From an uncultured Bacteroidota bacterium (GTDB lineage Bacteria; Bacteroidota; Bacteroidia; Chitinophagales; Chitinophagaceae): a DNA stretch of 57,361 nt. A program made the position numbers and the translations under genes. Shown here piece by piece: positions 8,512 to 18,032 of this stretch. Each line of letters starts with the position of its first letter. Position 1 is the first letter of the stretch. Where the stretch lies: NCBI GenBank assembly GCA_903905065.1, contig CAIVEW010000067.1:1-57361 (forward strand), read 5' to 3'. The notes beneath the pieces are model-generated. The model was not told where the DNA came from, did not search any database, and worked only from the letters and a program-made list of their open reading frames with translations.

Positions 8512-9906
8512 TTAGTGTGCTACTACTACACGGCCTGTTTTGTTTTCGCCATTAGCAGAAACAGTGTAGATGTATATGCCATTTGGAAGTACTGAAGTAT
8601 TGAAAGTAACCTTACCATTGTTGGTACCATTTACAGTTTCAGTAGCTACAACCTGGCCCAGCATATTTGTAAGAGATACAGATACGTTAGAAGTATTGAT
8701 CAGGTTGAAAGAGATAGCAACTAAAGTAGTAGCTGGGTTTGGAGTTGCAGTAACACCAGTCAGGTTAGCATTTACATTCTGGATCTTAGTGCTAGGACCA
8801 GCAATGTGGAACAGGATGAAAGGATACTGCTCATACCATGCACCGCCAGTAGACGCAGTGTAAGAAAGATGTGGTACATAATCACCAGCCCATCCGCCGT
8901 CTGTAGAACCAAGTGTTTTCAGGTAACCTACGGTCTGGTCATCAGTGAGATGATTACCACCGGTATATGGAGCAAAAACTACATTACCAGATGCACCATC
9001 AGTTGCAAAATTCACGATTGGTTCGAAACAACCGTATTTGTAAGAACCGTCTGACTTGATAACTGTATCAAATGGAACGAAAGAAGAACCTGGTTTGAAA
9101 GATACTGACATAGCAGCCATGTTGCCCGCAGGAACTGAAAAATTAACCGGGAATTTGTATCCGTGGGTGAAAGTTACCGAAGTATCGGTAGCGGTCAATG
9201 GGAAATCAACGCTGTATGCAGCCGGGCCTGAGCCAGTAGTCCTTTTGCCCATACCATTGGAAAGGCTGTCATAAAATGTTTCAGGGAACCATGCTGTATC
9301 TGTAGAAGCAAGGCTGTAGTTTGCAAGCAAAGTTGGGTCAATAAATCCACCCTTACCAATGTTTGTAGCAGAAGTCAGATCTCCGTATACAAAACTCAGG
9401 TGAATGTGATCAGTGTACGTTGCGCCATTTGGACGGCCATAAACACCAACTACTTCGGCTGAGTCAATAGTGTAAGCGTCAGTTGTAGCGATCTGCTTGC
9501 TGGCAGTAGCCCAATCATTACCCATTGGATTAAAACCTATACCAGTAGATACGTTGTAGCTGTAACCCGCGGCTGGGACGTTATAACCCAGGAATGGAGT
9601 TGTAGTGCTTCCTGTACCAAAGATAGCGGTAGTATCAGGCCAGAAATACATGGAAGAGAAACCTGTTCCTGCAAGCGTAGCGTTTGTTGCAAGAATTTCG
9701 GTACCGTAGTCATACCATGCAGATGCTACTGTCGTAGTCTTTGCACCACTGTGGTTGTGCGTCATAATAGGCTGGGTTGCAGGCCTAACATCGTGTTTTT
9801 GTGTATTTGCAGCACCTAAGTTAAACACTACACTTGCATTGCGCTCTTGTGCGCCTGCAGACATGGCCATAGAACTGGCAGTTAAGAGTAAAAATAATTT
9901 TTTCAT
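8512..9906 (-). CDS. secreted protein with T9SS type A C-terminal sorting domain
   Basis: A 464-residue protein with a signal peptide at residues 1-20 ending in SAGAQ, so exported by Sec. The last ~80 residues match the type IX secretion C-terminal domain: TATPNPATTLVAISFNL, then VSVSLTNMLGQVV, then VLPNGIYIYTVSANG and a final GRVVVAH. It should cross the outer membrane by T9SS and be attached to or released from the surface. The central ~360 residues are rich in Thr, Ser, Tyr and Gly and match no enzyme family I recognise. It is flanked by its own promoter and terminator, so probably transcribed alone. The sorting domain is certain; the biological role is unknown. Confidence 0.9.
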   Translation of the reverse strand: MKKLFLLLTASSMAMSAGAQERNASVVFNLGAANTQKHDVRPATQPIMTHNHSGAKTTTVASAWYDYGTEILATNATLAGTGFSSMYFWPDTTAIFGTGSTTTPFLGYNVPAAGYSYNVSTGIGFNPMGNDWATASKQIATTDAYTIDSAEVVGVYGRPNGATYTDHIHLSFVYGDLTSATNIGKGGFIDPTLLANYSLASTDTAWFPETFYDSLSNGMGKRTTGSGPAAYSVDFPLTATDTSVTFTHGYKFPVNFSVPAGNMAAMSVSFKPGSSFVPFDTVIKSDGSYKYGCFEPIVNFATDGASGNVVFAPYTGGNHLTDDQTVGYLKTLGSTDGGWAGDYVPHLSYTASTGGAWYEQYPFILFHIAGPSTKIQNVNANLTGVTATPNPATTLVAISFNLINTSNVSVSLTNMLGQVVATETVNGTNNGKVTFNTSVLPNGIYIYTVSANGENKTGRVVVAH

Positions 9907-9939
9907 TTTTGAGATTTTTAAGATAATAAATGGTTCGCG

Positions 9940-9973
9940 TAAAGGTAAGGAGTTTTATTAATTAAATAACAAC
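9940..9973 (-). promoter_or_regulatory. promoter of the T9SS cargo gene
   Basis: On the minus strand GTTG (9970-9973) is followed after 22 nt by TACCTTTA (9940-9947), close to the Bacteroidota -33 TTTG / -7 TAnnTTTG consensus. The -7 element is about 33 bp upstream of the ATG. Confidence 0.55.
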
Positions 9974-10076
9974 TTTCGGTGAAAATTATTGTTCGCCCGG
10001 ATTTTTTTATATTTTCCGATTTGGCTGCAGGGAAAAGCAATTTTGCTGGCTATGGTATAAAAAATCTATTTGGTAT

Positions 10077-10084
10077 TACCTTTG
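10077..10084 (+). promoter_or_regulatory. -7 promoter element of the proline dehydrogenase gene
   Basis: TACCTTTG matches the Bacteroidota TAnnTTTG -7 consensus exactly and lies about 43 bp before the start codon. No good -33 TTTG is seen at the usual spacing. The pruA gene (minus, 52707-52700) has the same TACCTTTGCA core. Confidence 0.55.
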
Positions 10085-10127
10085 CATCCCCGGCTTTGCA
10101 GGGAATCCGGTGCCAATAAATTGATCT

Positions 10128-11294
10128 ATGCTTCCAGAATTTGACAATACCGAAGTAGCTTTCCAATACCGTAGCAATAAAGAGTTAAAACATGCCCGGT
10201 TCCTGTTTGCGTCCATGAGCTCACCAACGCTCACCAATATTGGCATAAAAATGACCAGCCTGGCATTGTCGCTGCATCTGCCGGTAAAAGCAATCATAAA
10301 AAGCACCCTGTTCGACCATTTCTGCGGTGGTGAGACCATGGAAGACGCGGCTAAGACGGCGGCGGTGATCGGAAAGTATGGCATTAATACTATTCTCGAT
10401 TACGGAGTAGAGGGTAAGGAAAGCGAAGATGACTTTGACAAAGCTGTGCCTGAATTCATCAAGGCCATAAAATATGCCGCTTCCGGTAAGAATATACCTT
10501 TTATCAGCCTGAAAATAACCGGTTTCGCCTATTTTTCCCTGCTGGAAAAGGTTCATTCCGGGTCGCCGCTGACCGCTGATGAGGGCGGCGCCTGGCAGCG
10601 CGTGGAAAACCGGATAGATGAGATATGCAAAGCAGCCGCAGGCAATAATATAATGGTACTCGTGGACGCGGAAGAAAGCTGGATACAAAAACCGGTGGAC
10701 GAACTGACGGACAAGATGATGGAACGCTATAACAAACAGAAAGCCATCGTTTTCAACACTTTTCAACTATACCGGCACGACCGGCTCGTATTCCTCAAGG
10801 AGTCTTATGAAGTAGCGAAGACAAAAGGCTACCAGCTTGGCGCCAAACTGGTGCGCGGCGCCTACATGGAAAAAGAACGCAACAGGGCTGCCGAAAAAGG
10901 CTACCCCTCGCCCATACAGCCCGACAAGCAGGCAACTGACCGCGACTACGATGAGGCAGTATACTTTTGTATGCAGCACCTGGACGGTCTATCGTTGTTC
11001 ATTGGCACTCATAATGAAGCCAGTTGCCTGAAGGCTGCTAAATACATGCTTGACCATAACGTACCGGTGAATACAGAAAAAGTATTCTTCTCGCAGCTCT
11101 ATGGTATGAGCGACAATATTTCTTTCAATCTTTCCCATGAGGGTTATCATGTTGCCAAGTACCTGCCGTACGGACCAGTGAAAGACGTTATCCCCTACCT
11201 CATGCGCCGTGCCCAGGAAAACACCTCTGTAGCCGGGCAAACAGGCCGCGAGCTATCGCTGATCAAGAAAGAAATAAAACGAAGGGGGATCTGA
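10128..11294 (+). CDS. proline dehydrogenase (FAD-dependent)
   Basis: A 388-residue monofunctional proline dehydrogenase, the first step of proline breakdown (proline to 1-pyrroline-5-carboxylate, electrons to quinone via FAD). Family signatures are the LFDHFCGGET segment, VDAEESW at about residue 181, FNTFQLYRHD, the FAD-contacting GAKLVRGAYMEKER, GTHNEAS, and the C-terminal YLPYGPVKDVIPYLMRRAQEN with the substrate-binding arginines. It lacks the aldehyde dehydrogenase half found in PutA fusions; that activity is encoded separately by the gene at 50999-52633. It has its own promoter element and is divergent from the T9SS cargo gene. Whether it is named putA or prodh in this organism cannot be told, so no symbol is given. 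Confidence 0.95.
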   Translation: MLPEFDNTEVAFQYRSNKELKHARFLFASMSSPTLTNIGIKMTSLALSLHLPVKAIIKSTLFDHFCGGETMEDAAKTAAVIGKYGINTILDYGVEGKESEDDFDKAVPEFIKAIKYAASGKNIPFISLKITGFAYFSLLEKVHSGSPLTADEGGAWQRVENRIDEICKAAAGNNIMVLVDAEESWIQKPVDELTDKMMERYNKQKAIVFNTFQLYRHDRLVFLKESYEVAKTKGYQLGAKLVRGAYMEKERNRAAEKGYPSPIQPDKQATDRDYDEAVYFCMQHLDGLSLFIGTHNEASCLKAAKYMLDHNVPVNTEKVFFSQLYGMSDNISFNLSHEGYHVAKYLPYGPVKDVIPYLMRRAQENTSVAGQTGRELSLIKKEIKRRGI

Positions 11295-11334
11295 GAATTG
11301 CTGGCTGGTATTTTTTGTCTTTAAAATAAAGAAT

Positions 11335-13119
11335 ATGATAAACAGAACATCAATACTCCTTTGCCTTTTTATATTGGTTTGCATGGATACAACAAACGCA
11401 AAGCTGCCAGCAGATGTAAACGCCCGTTTCGACAGCTACAAAGAAAACTTTGTGCTGGAACTGTGGAAAGTGTATCCTTCATGGGCGAGCAGCGTGGGCT
11501 ACCACAAGTATGATTCCGTGCTGGTGACACCGGATGAGGCATCGAGGAATAATGAACTTTCTTTTTGTAACGCACACCTCGATTCTTTAAAAAAATTCAA
11601 ACTCGCCGAACTGTCGGACCTGAACAAAATAGACTACCGTCTTATTGAGAACCAATTGAAATACGCGCAGTGGGGCATCAACGAAGAAAAGGCATTTGAG
11701 TGGAATCCGGCTTCGTACAATGTATCGGAGGGCTTTGCCAATATGCTGGCCAATGACTACGCCGATATAAATACCCGACTGCGCAACTTCTTTGTAAGAA
11801 TGGATGCGGTATCTGACTATTACAGCGCAGCTAAGCACAATATTAAGAACCCTACAAAAGAACATACCGCACTTGCCATAGAGCAAAACTCAGGCGGGCT
11901 ATCCGTGTTTACAGATGACCTGGAGGAAGCCCTGAAAAAATCTACACTGCCGGACTTGGAAAAGACCGCAATAAGGGAACGGGCCACAATGGTTGTATCT
12001 GCTATAAAGCGCTACACGTCCTGGCTGGGTAAACTTCCGAACCCAAATCCACGCAGTTTCCGGCTGGGTAACGAATTGTACGCGAAAAAATTTCAGTACG
12101 AAATACAGTCGGGATATACGGCCGACCAAATATATAAGAAGGCGCTGGAGCACAAAGATGAGCTGCTGACCAAGATGCATCAAATTACTGTGAAGCTTTG
12201 GCCTAAGTATATGCTCGGCAAGCCCATCCCGGGAGACAGATTTGTTGTCATAAGGCAGATGATCGACGTGCTGTCGCTGAAACATGTGCAGCCGGATTCT
12301 TTCCAGGCGGCAATAGAGCATCAATTACCAGAGCTCGTATCGTTCATTAAAAACAAAGATTTGATCTACATAGATCCATCAAAGCCACTGGTTGTACGCA
12401 AAGAACCGGCATATATGGCGGGAGTGGCAGGCGCATCCATAAACGCCCCCGGACCGTATGATAAAAACGGGAACACTTATTATAATGTAGGCAGCCTGAG
12501 TGGATGGGACAAAGACAAAGCAGAAAGCTACCTGCGGGAATACAACCACTATATACTTCAGATACTCAATATTCATGAGGCTATACCCGGCCACTACACA
12601 CAGTTGGTCTATGCCAACCAGTCACCGAGCATCATAAAATCAATACTGGGCAATAATGCCATGATTGAGGGTTGGGCAGTTTACGGAGAGCGCATGATGT
12701 TGGAAAACGGCTATGACGGCGATCTGGGTGTTAACTCGACCGAGGCATCACCCGAGATGTGGCTGATGTACTATAAGTGGAACCTCCGCAGCACCTGCAA
12801 TACGATACTTGACTACAGCGTGCATACCAAAAACATGAGCAAGGAAGACGCGATGAAATTGTTGGTAAATGAAGCCTTCCAGCAACAGGCTGAGGCAGAG
12901 GGCAAATGGAACCGTGTATCTGTGACACAGGTCCAGCTTGACTGTTATTTTACAGGTTATACCGAGATCTACGATCTGAGGGAAAGCCTGAAAAAATCGA
13001 TGGGTGCTAAATTCAACCTGAAGAAATTTCATGAGCAATTCCTGAGTTATGGAAGTGCGCCGGTGAAGTATATTAAAGAAATGATGAGACCCCTCCCGGC
13101 CTCCCCGAAGGGGAGGTGA
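11335..13119 (+). CDS. DUF885 family secreted metallopeptidase-like protein
   Basis: A 594-residue protein with a signal peptide (about residues 1-22). It matches the DUF885 family: the hallmark HEAIPGHYTQL at about residues 414-424 resembles an HExxH-type zinc site, followed by MIEGWAVYGERMM, whose glutamate may be a further ligand, and a C-terminal SYGSAPVKYI segment. Members are presumed periplasmic or extracellular carboxypeptidase-like enzymes, but substrates are largely unknown. The last eleven codons (RPLPASPKGR then stop) are formed by a palindromic repeat at 13100-13116, so the native C-terminus may have been altered. It starts 40 bp after the proline dehydrogenase gene and could be cotranscribed. 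Confidence 0.88.
   Translation: MINRTSILLCLFILVCMDTTNAKLPADVNARFDSYKENFVLELWKVYPSWASSVGYHKYDSVLVTPDEASRNNELSFCNAHLDSLKKFKLAELSDLNKIDYRLIENQLKYAQWGINEEKAFEWNPASYNVSEGFANMLANDYADINTRLRNFFVRMDAVSDYYSAAKHNIKNPTKEHTALAIEQNSGGLSVFTDDLEEALKKSTLPDLEKTAIRERATMVVSAIKRYTSWLGKLPNPNPRSFRLGNELYAKKFQYEIQSGYTADQIYKKALEHKDELLTKMHQITVKLWPKYMLGKPIPGDRFVVIRQMIDVLSLKHVQPDSFQAAIEHQLPELVSFIKNKDLIYIDPSKPLVVRKEPAYMAGVAGASINAPGPYDKNGNTYYNVGSLSGWDKDKAESYLREYNHYILQILNIHEAIPGHYTQLVYANQSPSIIKSILGNNAMIEGWAVYGERMMLENGYDGDLGVNSTEASPEMWLMYYKWNLRSTCNTILDYSVHTKNMSKEDAMKLLVNEAFQQQAEAEGKWNRVSVTQVQLDCYFTGYTEIYDLRESLKKSMGAKFNLKKFHEQFLSYGSAPVKYIKEMMRPLPASPKGR
13100..13116 (+). repeat. palindromic hairpin at the 3' end of the DUF885 gene
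   Basis: CCTCCCC-GAA-GGGGAGG is a perfect 7-bp stem with a 3-nt loop. It is translated as part of the DUF885 C-terminus, and the stop codon TGA follows immediately. No U-tract follows, so it looks like a REP-type repeat rather than a classical terminator. Confidence 0.65.
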
Positions 13120-13173
13120 AGCGACGTAACTCATTTCTCCGATCCGTTCTTTTTTACTTTTTAATTTACAAAC

Positions 13174-13551
13174 ATGGCACTAAATCTCAAAGGTCTCCGG
13201 ACAGTTGCTTACAAAGTAAGTGACCTCAATAAGGCTAAGGAATGGTATAGCAAAGTGCTGGGCATACAGCCTTATTTTGATGAGCCATTTTATGTGGGTT
13301 TTAATATTGCAGGATACGAGCTGGGCTTGCAGCCGGAAGAACATTCCGCGGACCCGAATATTGCGATCGTGGTGACCTACTGGGGTGTAGATGATGTCCA
13401 GATTGCGTGGGATGAACTGCTCGCAAACGGGGCCACGGAGCTTGAGCTGCCCATGGATGTGGGTGGTGGAATCATCGTAGCTGCAGTAAGAGACCCTTGG
13501 GGCAATGCTTTTGGCGTTATTTACAATCCGCACTTTAAACTTCCCGGGTAA
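13174..13551 (+). CDS. VOC superfamily (glyoxalase/dioxygenase-like) protein
   Basis: A 125-residue single VOC (beta-alpha-beta-beta-beta) protein. It begins LRTVAYKVSDLNKAKEWYSKVLG, has YVGFNIAGYELGLQP, and ends VRDPWGNAFGVIYNP, the usual signature. VOC proteins bind a divalent metal and act as lyases, dioxygenases or drug-binding proteins; the substrate cannot be told here. Its stop codon overlaps the start of the next gene by one base (TAATG), so the two are translationally coupled. Confidence 0.88.
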   Translation: MALNLKGLRTVAYKVSDLNKAKEWYSKVLGIQPYFDEPFYVGFNIAGYELGLQPEEHSADPNIAIVVTYWGVDDVQIAWDELLANGATELELPMDVGGGIIVAAVRDPWGNAFGVIYNPHFKLPG

Positions 13552-14681
13552 TGATGCGAAACCTCCGGTTTTGGATTTTTCTGTCGGGCATGAGCCTGCT
13601 TTCGTCATGCCATGTAGCACGTTTCTTCATTTACAATTTTGCCGATATCCGGGATTATAAAAAGTTTCCAAAAGTAAATATTGACAGGCAGGGGCAGCCG
13701 TTTCTTTTTACAACGAAGGATGAAAGAGATTCGGTGAAATTACCTTTCCGGATCACTGTGAAGAAGAAGGAGTACAGTTTCAGACCATTTCTTGAAAAAA
13801 CAAAAACTGTAGCATTTATTGTCATAAGGAACGATACCATGCTATATCAGTATTACGGACAGGGTTACCAGGAATCTTCGATAGTGCCTTCGTTCTCTAT
13901 GGCTAAATCATTTGTTTCCATGCTGCTGGGCATAGCTATTGATGAAGGTGCAATAAAAGATGTGCATGAACCGATCACAAAATACCTGCCTGAGTTGAGG
14001 GGCCCTGGTTTTTATAAAATAACTATCGAAGACCTGCTGAATATGCGTTCGGGTATCAGGTTCAATGAAGGGTATCTAAACCCTTTCGGTGATGTGGCAA
14101 AATACTATTACGGAGTTAATCTCAGCAAGTACATCACGAAGCTGAAAATAGAAACAGAGCCTGATGAAGCCTTTAAATACAAGAGCGTAAACTCGCAGTT
14201 ATTGGCTATGATCGTGGAGCGGGCGGTGCACAAGCCGCTGGCAGAGTATATGGAGGATAAAGTGTGGCGTCACCTGGGTGCTGAGTATAACGCCTCGTGG
14301 AGCATAGACAGCAAAAAAGACAGCGAGGTAAAAGGCTTCTGTTGCTTCAATGCACGGGCCAGGGATTTTGGCAAGATCGGCAGGCTGTACCTGCGTAATG
14401 GCAACTGGAACGGGAAGCAGATAGTATCGGAAAAATGGGTGAAGCAATCGCTGGACTTAAAAGGCAAGAAAAATACTTTTTATTCTTACCAGTGGTGGCA
14501 TACGTTGGATAGGGACGAGAACAAAAAGGTTAAACCTGCCAACGATTTTTACGCAGATGGATTACTGGGGCAATTTATTTACGTGTATCCCGAAAAAAAT
14601 ATCGTCATAGTGCGACTGGGCAAGAAGGAGGGCATACATGGATGGCCCACGTTGATGAAGGAGATAGCCCGCGCTAATTAG
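13551..14681 (+). CDS. beta-lactamase-family serine hydrolase, lipoprotein
   Basis: A 376-residue class C beta-lactamase/PBP-like serine hydrolase. A lipobox-like LLSSC places the lipidated cysteine at C20, so it should be anchored in an envelope membrane. The catalytic SxxK is SMAK at 116-119. The second motif region reads YKSVNSQLL, where a YxN is usual. A later region, YADGLLGQFIYVYP, fits the strand that normally carries the third motif, but no clear KTG/HxG is seen. Family members are esterases, D-amino acid peptidases or amide hydrolases rather than true beta-lactamases. It is coupled to the VOC gene and its 3' end overlaps the convergent gene by 8 bp. A second ATG directly follows the first, so the start may be 13554. 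Confidence 0.88.
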   Translation: MMRNLRFWIFLSGMSLLSSCHVARFFIYNFADIRDYKKFPKVNIDRQGQPFLFTTKDERDSVKLPFRITVKKKEYSFRPFLEKTKTVAFIVIRNDTMLYQYYGQGYQESSIVPSFSMAKSFVSMLLGIAIDEGAIKDVHEPITKYLPELRGPGFYKITIEDLLNMRSGIRFNEGYLNPFGDVAKYYYGVNLSKYITKLKIETEPDEAFKYKSVNSQLLAMIVERAVHKPLAEYMEDKVWRHLGAEYNASWSIDSKKDSEVKGFCCFNARARDFGKIGRLYLRNGNWNGKQIVSEKWVKQSLDLKGKKNTFYSYQWWHTLDRDENKKVKPANDFYADGLLGQFIYVYPEKNIVIVRLGKKEGIHGWPTLMKEIARAN

Positions 14682-15210
14682 CGCCCGGCGCTTCGGGGGT
14701 GGCAACTATCATTGGATGTGCCTCCGCAATATCTCTTAGAAATCCATCTGCATCGTCAGGCGTAATGACAATTTTTTTACCCTTGGTTGTTTCGATGAGC
14801 ACATAGTTAGTCCGTTGTGTGCAATACCAGACCATGCTGCCTATCCCCTTCTTATAGAAATAGCCCGTGTAGCCAAAAACGCCTCCATTGCCAAAGGTCC
14901 TGATCGCGAACCTCATGTCATCCACTTTTCTTATGGAGCTGATCTCTGAAAAAGGGATGACCACTGGTTTCACTTTCCTGTCAATAGTGATGGCGTATTC
15001 GTCAACACGGATAGAGTGCGTTTTCAAAACGTACATCGAGATATACAATGCAAAGATCAGTACCGGGCCAAGAAGGACCGCCGGCAATGCGCCGGCTCCC
15101 ATCGTAGAATAGCCGGTGTATAATGGAATAGCGATCGTCGCGGCAAGGAAAAGCAAGAACCATGGCACTATCCGCGCCACCACATCAAGAGAACTTTTAT
15201 ATTCTTTCAT
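14674..15210 (-). CDS. membrane protein with a PH-like domain
   Basis: A 178-residue protein with two predicted membrane segments (about residues 12-32 and 40-62), followed by a soluble domain: HSIRVDEYAITIDRK, then VVIPFSEISSIRKVDD, then TNYVLIETTKGKKIVITPDD. This pattern resembles the bacterial PH-like domains of small membrane proteins, whose function is poorly known. It lies 15 bp downstream of the AsmA-like gene and is probably cotranscribed with it. It converges on the serine hydrolase gene with overlapping stops. The family assignment is by pattern only. Confidence 0.75.
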   Translation of the reverse strand: MKEYKSSLDVVARIVPWFLLFLAATIAIPLYTGYSTMGAGALPAVLLGPVLIFALYISMYVLKTHSIRVDEYAITIDRKVKPVVIPFSEISSIRKVDDMRFAIRTFGNGGVFGYTGYFYKKGIGSMVWYCTQRTNYVLIETTKGKKIVITPDDADGFLRDIAEAHPMIVATPEAPGAN

Positions 15211-15225
15211 TTGCGTCCTTACTAA

Positions 15226-17886
15226 TTATTTGAACAGTCCTTTCAGTCCCTTTTTTGCTTTGTCGCCCACATCGTTCAATATGTCGTTCTTCCTTTTTGA
15301 AGTATCCGCATTTCCTCCCATTAGCTGTCGCTGCAATTCTTCTTTTGCCTGCGATACCACTTGTGTCTTAAGCGCCTTAACGGTGTCTTTAACTGCCGAT
15401 TTCACGCTGTCAATCTTCTTTTCAGCCTCTTTTTTAATCTCTTCCTTTACATTGTTTACAGCATCTCCCACTACATTTTTCAGATCGGTTTCGATCTTCG
15501 GATTGGTAGTTGTTCCGGTTATTTTTATGGCGAGGCTTACTTTGTCGCCGGGGTTCACATTGATGCCTTTGCCGGCCGCCTGGCTCACCAGGTTGCTCAC
15601 CATAGCATTGCCCGCGCTGCCAAATGCTGAACGGGGAACAGACAAATTAACACCGTAATTTATGGTCTGGTCGAAACCGTTGCTGCCGGCGATCTCAGCG
15701 TCCAGGTCGCCGATCTTTACCTTATATGGCTGTACGGTCACACGTCCGTTTTCAAAGGTGAAAAATATCTTAGTGTCCTTAAGCGTGATCGTCTTGAACT
15801 GTGTGAGGTGCAGCTTATCTGCCAGCTGGTCGGTCACCGGGAAGTTGCTTAGAACGCCATTCAGCAACAGCAGGTCTCCCTTGCCGGAGAGTGAGTTCAT
15901 TACCGGAGACATATCCGGCCCCAATTTACCAGTCATGCTAAGGTTGGATGTGATCTTGCCGCTCACATATTTCCCGACAGGCATCATCTTCTTTACCATG
16001 TCGATCGTGGTAAATGTTTTCTGCACATCCACATTGGTTACATCGTAGTCAAACGCAATATCGGGGTTCTTTTTGTCTGTTTTTGTGGAGTATAGGCCAT
16101 CTATTTTAAGGGTGCCATCGAGCGCTTTCGCAGTAACGCTTTTCAGGTTCACAATTTCGTTGCGAATGACGAGGCTGCCTTGCACGCCGGTAAGCAGCAG
16201 GTTATCGTATTTCACAGAACCCACAGAGACATTCAGTGCAACATCAAGATTCGATGGCACCAGGAACGGCTGTGTAGATGGAGCTGTTTTGGCCGCCGGC
16301 TGTGTGGATGGCGGCCCCATAAATTTGTTCACATCAATGTTATCGGCCGTAAAATTGAACGAACCACTCAATGCCTCGTTATGCAGGTAATAACCGAGGA
16401 GATTATTTATACTGCCCTCACCGGTAAAGTTGGCCTTCAGGTATTCACCTTTGAAGTTAGTTACTGTTACATTTTTGGGATTGAATGTAAGCAGCAGGCT
16501 CGCTACAGTGACACCGTCAGGGTAGTCCTTTGAGGCATACACGACGTTGTTTATGCCTATTGTTCCGGCAGCATATAATTGGTCAAACTGCTTTTTCTCG
16601 GCTGCGGCGATCGACCCTTTTACCGAAACATCCGCGCTTACAAGCCCTGTCAATTTGGTTCCGGCATCCATCTTCATAAATTTCTGCATCTGCGAGAGGT
16701 CTATGCTTCCCTTGGCGGATGCGTCCACCCACTGGTTGGAAACAGGTGTTTTCATCAGCATCCGGAAATCGAAAGGCTGCGCACCCAGGTTCAGGTGGCA
16801 TTTTTCAAGATTTACTATTGTATGGTCGGTAATGCCATCCGGATTGTTCACGTCCAGCTTCACCTGGATATCTGATACCTTCTCGGGCAGATCCGGGTAT
16901 TGGAAAGAGCCATCCTGTATGCCGAGAGCCAGTTGATAAGCAGGCATCTGCTTCTTGTTGTACGTTCCTTTTACAAATCCGCTAAGAGTGAGCTTACCTG
17001 TGGTCTTAATGTCCTTGAAGTTGTTTTGATAAATACCGGGCACCAGTGAAAGAATGTCCTTAAAGTCATTGGACGGCGTGCTGAATTGAATGTCCATGAC
17101 CATGTTGCTGGTGTCTGGCATCTGCACAAAACCTTTTGTAGACAGGCGCAGGCCGTTCAGTTGGATCTTCTCTGTGTTAAAGGTGTATTTGTTCGCTTTA
17201 TTATCAATCTGCAGGTCAAGGTCTGCAGAGGTCTTTACCTTGTATAGGTAGGATATGTTTCCGTCTATAAAGGTCATTGCTTCAATACTGGTTTTCGTTG
17301 CGAGTGTAAAAGCATCGCTGGTGAAATCTCCCGAACCACTGTGGTCCAGGTTCTCGATGATGGCATGCATTTTGCCTTGTTCGTCGTTGTATTCTATGTA
17401 TGCATTTTCTATAGAGTATTTGCGCAGCTTCATAGCAAAGGGTTTGCTGGGCGCGGTCGGCGCAGTTGGCGGTGAAGGCTTGGTGATGTTCCAGTTGGCT
17501 TTGCCATCCGTATGCACTACGGCGTGTATCCGCGGAGTAACGAGGCCGATGTTGAGTATATCATAAGTGCCCCCGATCGCCTTCATCAGGTCCAGGGAGA
17601 TGTCAATACTTTTTGCCGACACCAATGTATCATTCTGAAAGGATTCTTTTCCCACAATGCTCAGGTTCTCGATGCTCACAGAGAGGTGTGGGAAGTTATG
17701 AAAAAGAGAAAGACTGACATCTTTAAAATCGGTGGTGGCATCCAGCTGCTCATTGAGCTCTGTGTTAATGAGGGCCATTATTTTATCCTTAAAAAATATA
17801 GGGACGAGTATGGCGGTCAACAGGAACAACCCGATAATAACCCCGATAGCGATAAAGAAACGTTTGATCAGTTTGCCCATTTTCAT
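15226..17886 (-). CDS. AsmA-like family protein
   Basis: An 886-residue protein with one N-terminal membrane segment (about residues 9-30) and a long periplasmic part rich in beta strands. Signatures include FPHLSVSIENLSI and SAKSIDISLDL near the N-terminus, and, near the C-terminus, SGKGDLLLLNGVLSNFPV and GSNGFDQTINYGVNLSVP. The tail is a Lys/Glu-rich probable coiled coil ending DVGDKAKKGLKGLF. AsmA-like proteins resemble bridge-like lipid transfer proteins and influence outer membrane lipid traffic (family knowledge). I place the start at the ATG at 17886 (MKMGKLIKRF) because a membrane segment follows immediately; an upstream ATG at 17955 would add 23 residues with no membrane-protein logic. 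Confidence 0.88.
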   Translation of the reverse strand: MKMGKLIKRFFIAIGVIIGLFLLTAILVPIFFKDKIMALINTELNEQLDATTDFKDVSLSLFHNFPHLSVSIENLSIVGKESFQNDTLVSAKSIDISLDLMKAIGGTYDILNIGLVTPRIHAVVHTDGKANWNITKPSPPTAPTAPSKPFAMKLRKYSIENAYIEYNDEQGKMHAIIENLDHSGSGDFTSDAFTLATKTSIEAMTFIDGNISYLYKVKTSADLDLQIDNKANKYTFNTEKIQLNGLRLSTKGFVQMPDTSNMVMDIQFSTPSNDFKDILSLVPGIYQNNFKDIKTTGKLTLSGFVKGTYNKKQMPAYQLALGIQDGSFQYPDLPEKVSDIQVKLDVNNPDGITDHTIVNLEKCHLNLGAQPFDFRMLMKTPVSNQWVDASAKGSIDLSQMQKFMKMDAGTKLTGLVSADVSVKGSIAAAEKKQFDQLYAAGTIGINNVVYASKDYPDGVTVASLLLTFNPKNVTVTNFKGEYLKANFTGEGSINNLLGYYLHNEALSGSFNFTADNIDVNKFMGPPSTQPAAKTAPSTQPFLVPSNLDVALNVSVGSVKYDNLLLTGVQGSLVIRNEIVNLKSVTAKALDGTLKIDGLYSTKTDKKNPDIAFDYDVTNVDVQKTFTTIDMVKKMMPVGKYVSGKITSNLSMTGKLGPDMSPVMNSLSGKGDLLLLNGVLSNFPVTDQLADKLHLTQFKTITLKDTKIFFTFENGRVTVQPYKVKIGDLDAEIAGSNGFDQTINYGVNLSVPRSAFGSAGNAMVSNLVSQAAGKGINVNPGDKVSLAIKITGTTTNPKIETDLKNVVGDAVNNVKEEIKKEAEKKIDSVKSAVKDTVKALKTQVVSQAKEELQRQLMGGNADTSKRKNDILNDVGDKAKKGLKGLFK

Positions 17887-18032
17887 AATTAATAACTGTT
17901 TTATTCTCTGCAAAAATAACATTGTGTCGCTTAAAAGCAGGAAACAATATCCCATGGTATTAAACTTTAACTGTTTTCCCTCGTCTAATGGGGCTCTGGT
18001 GTTATCTTCGCTTCATACTTTAATTCAGTTCC

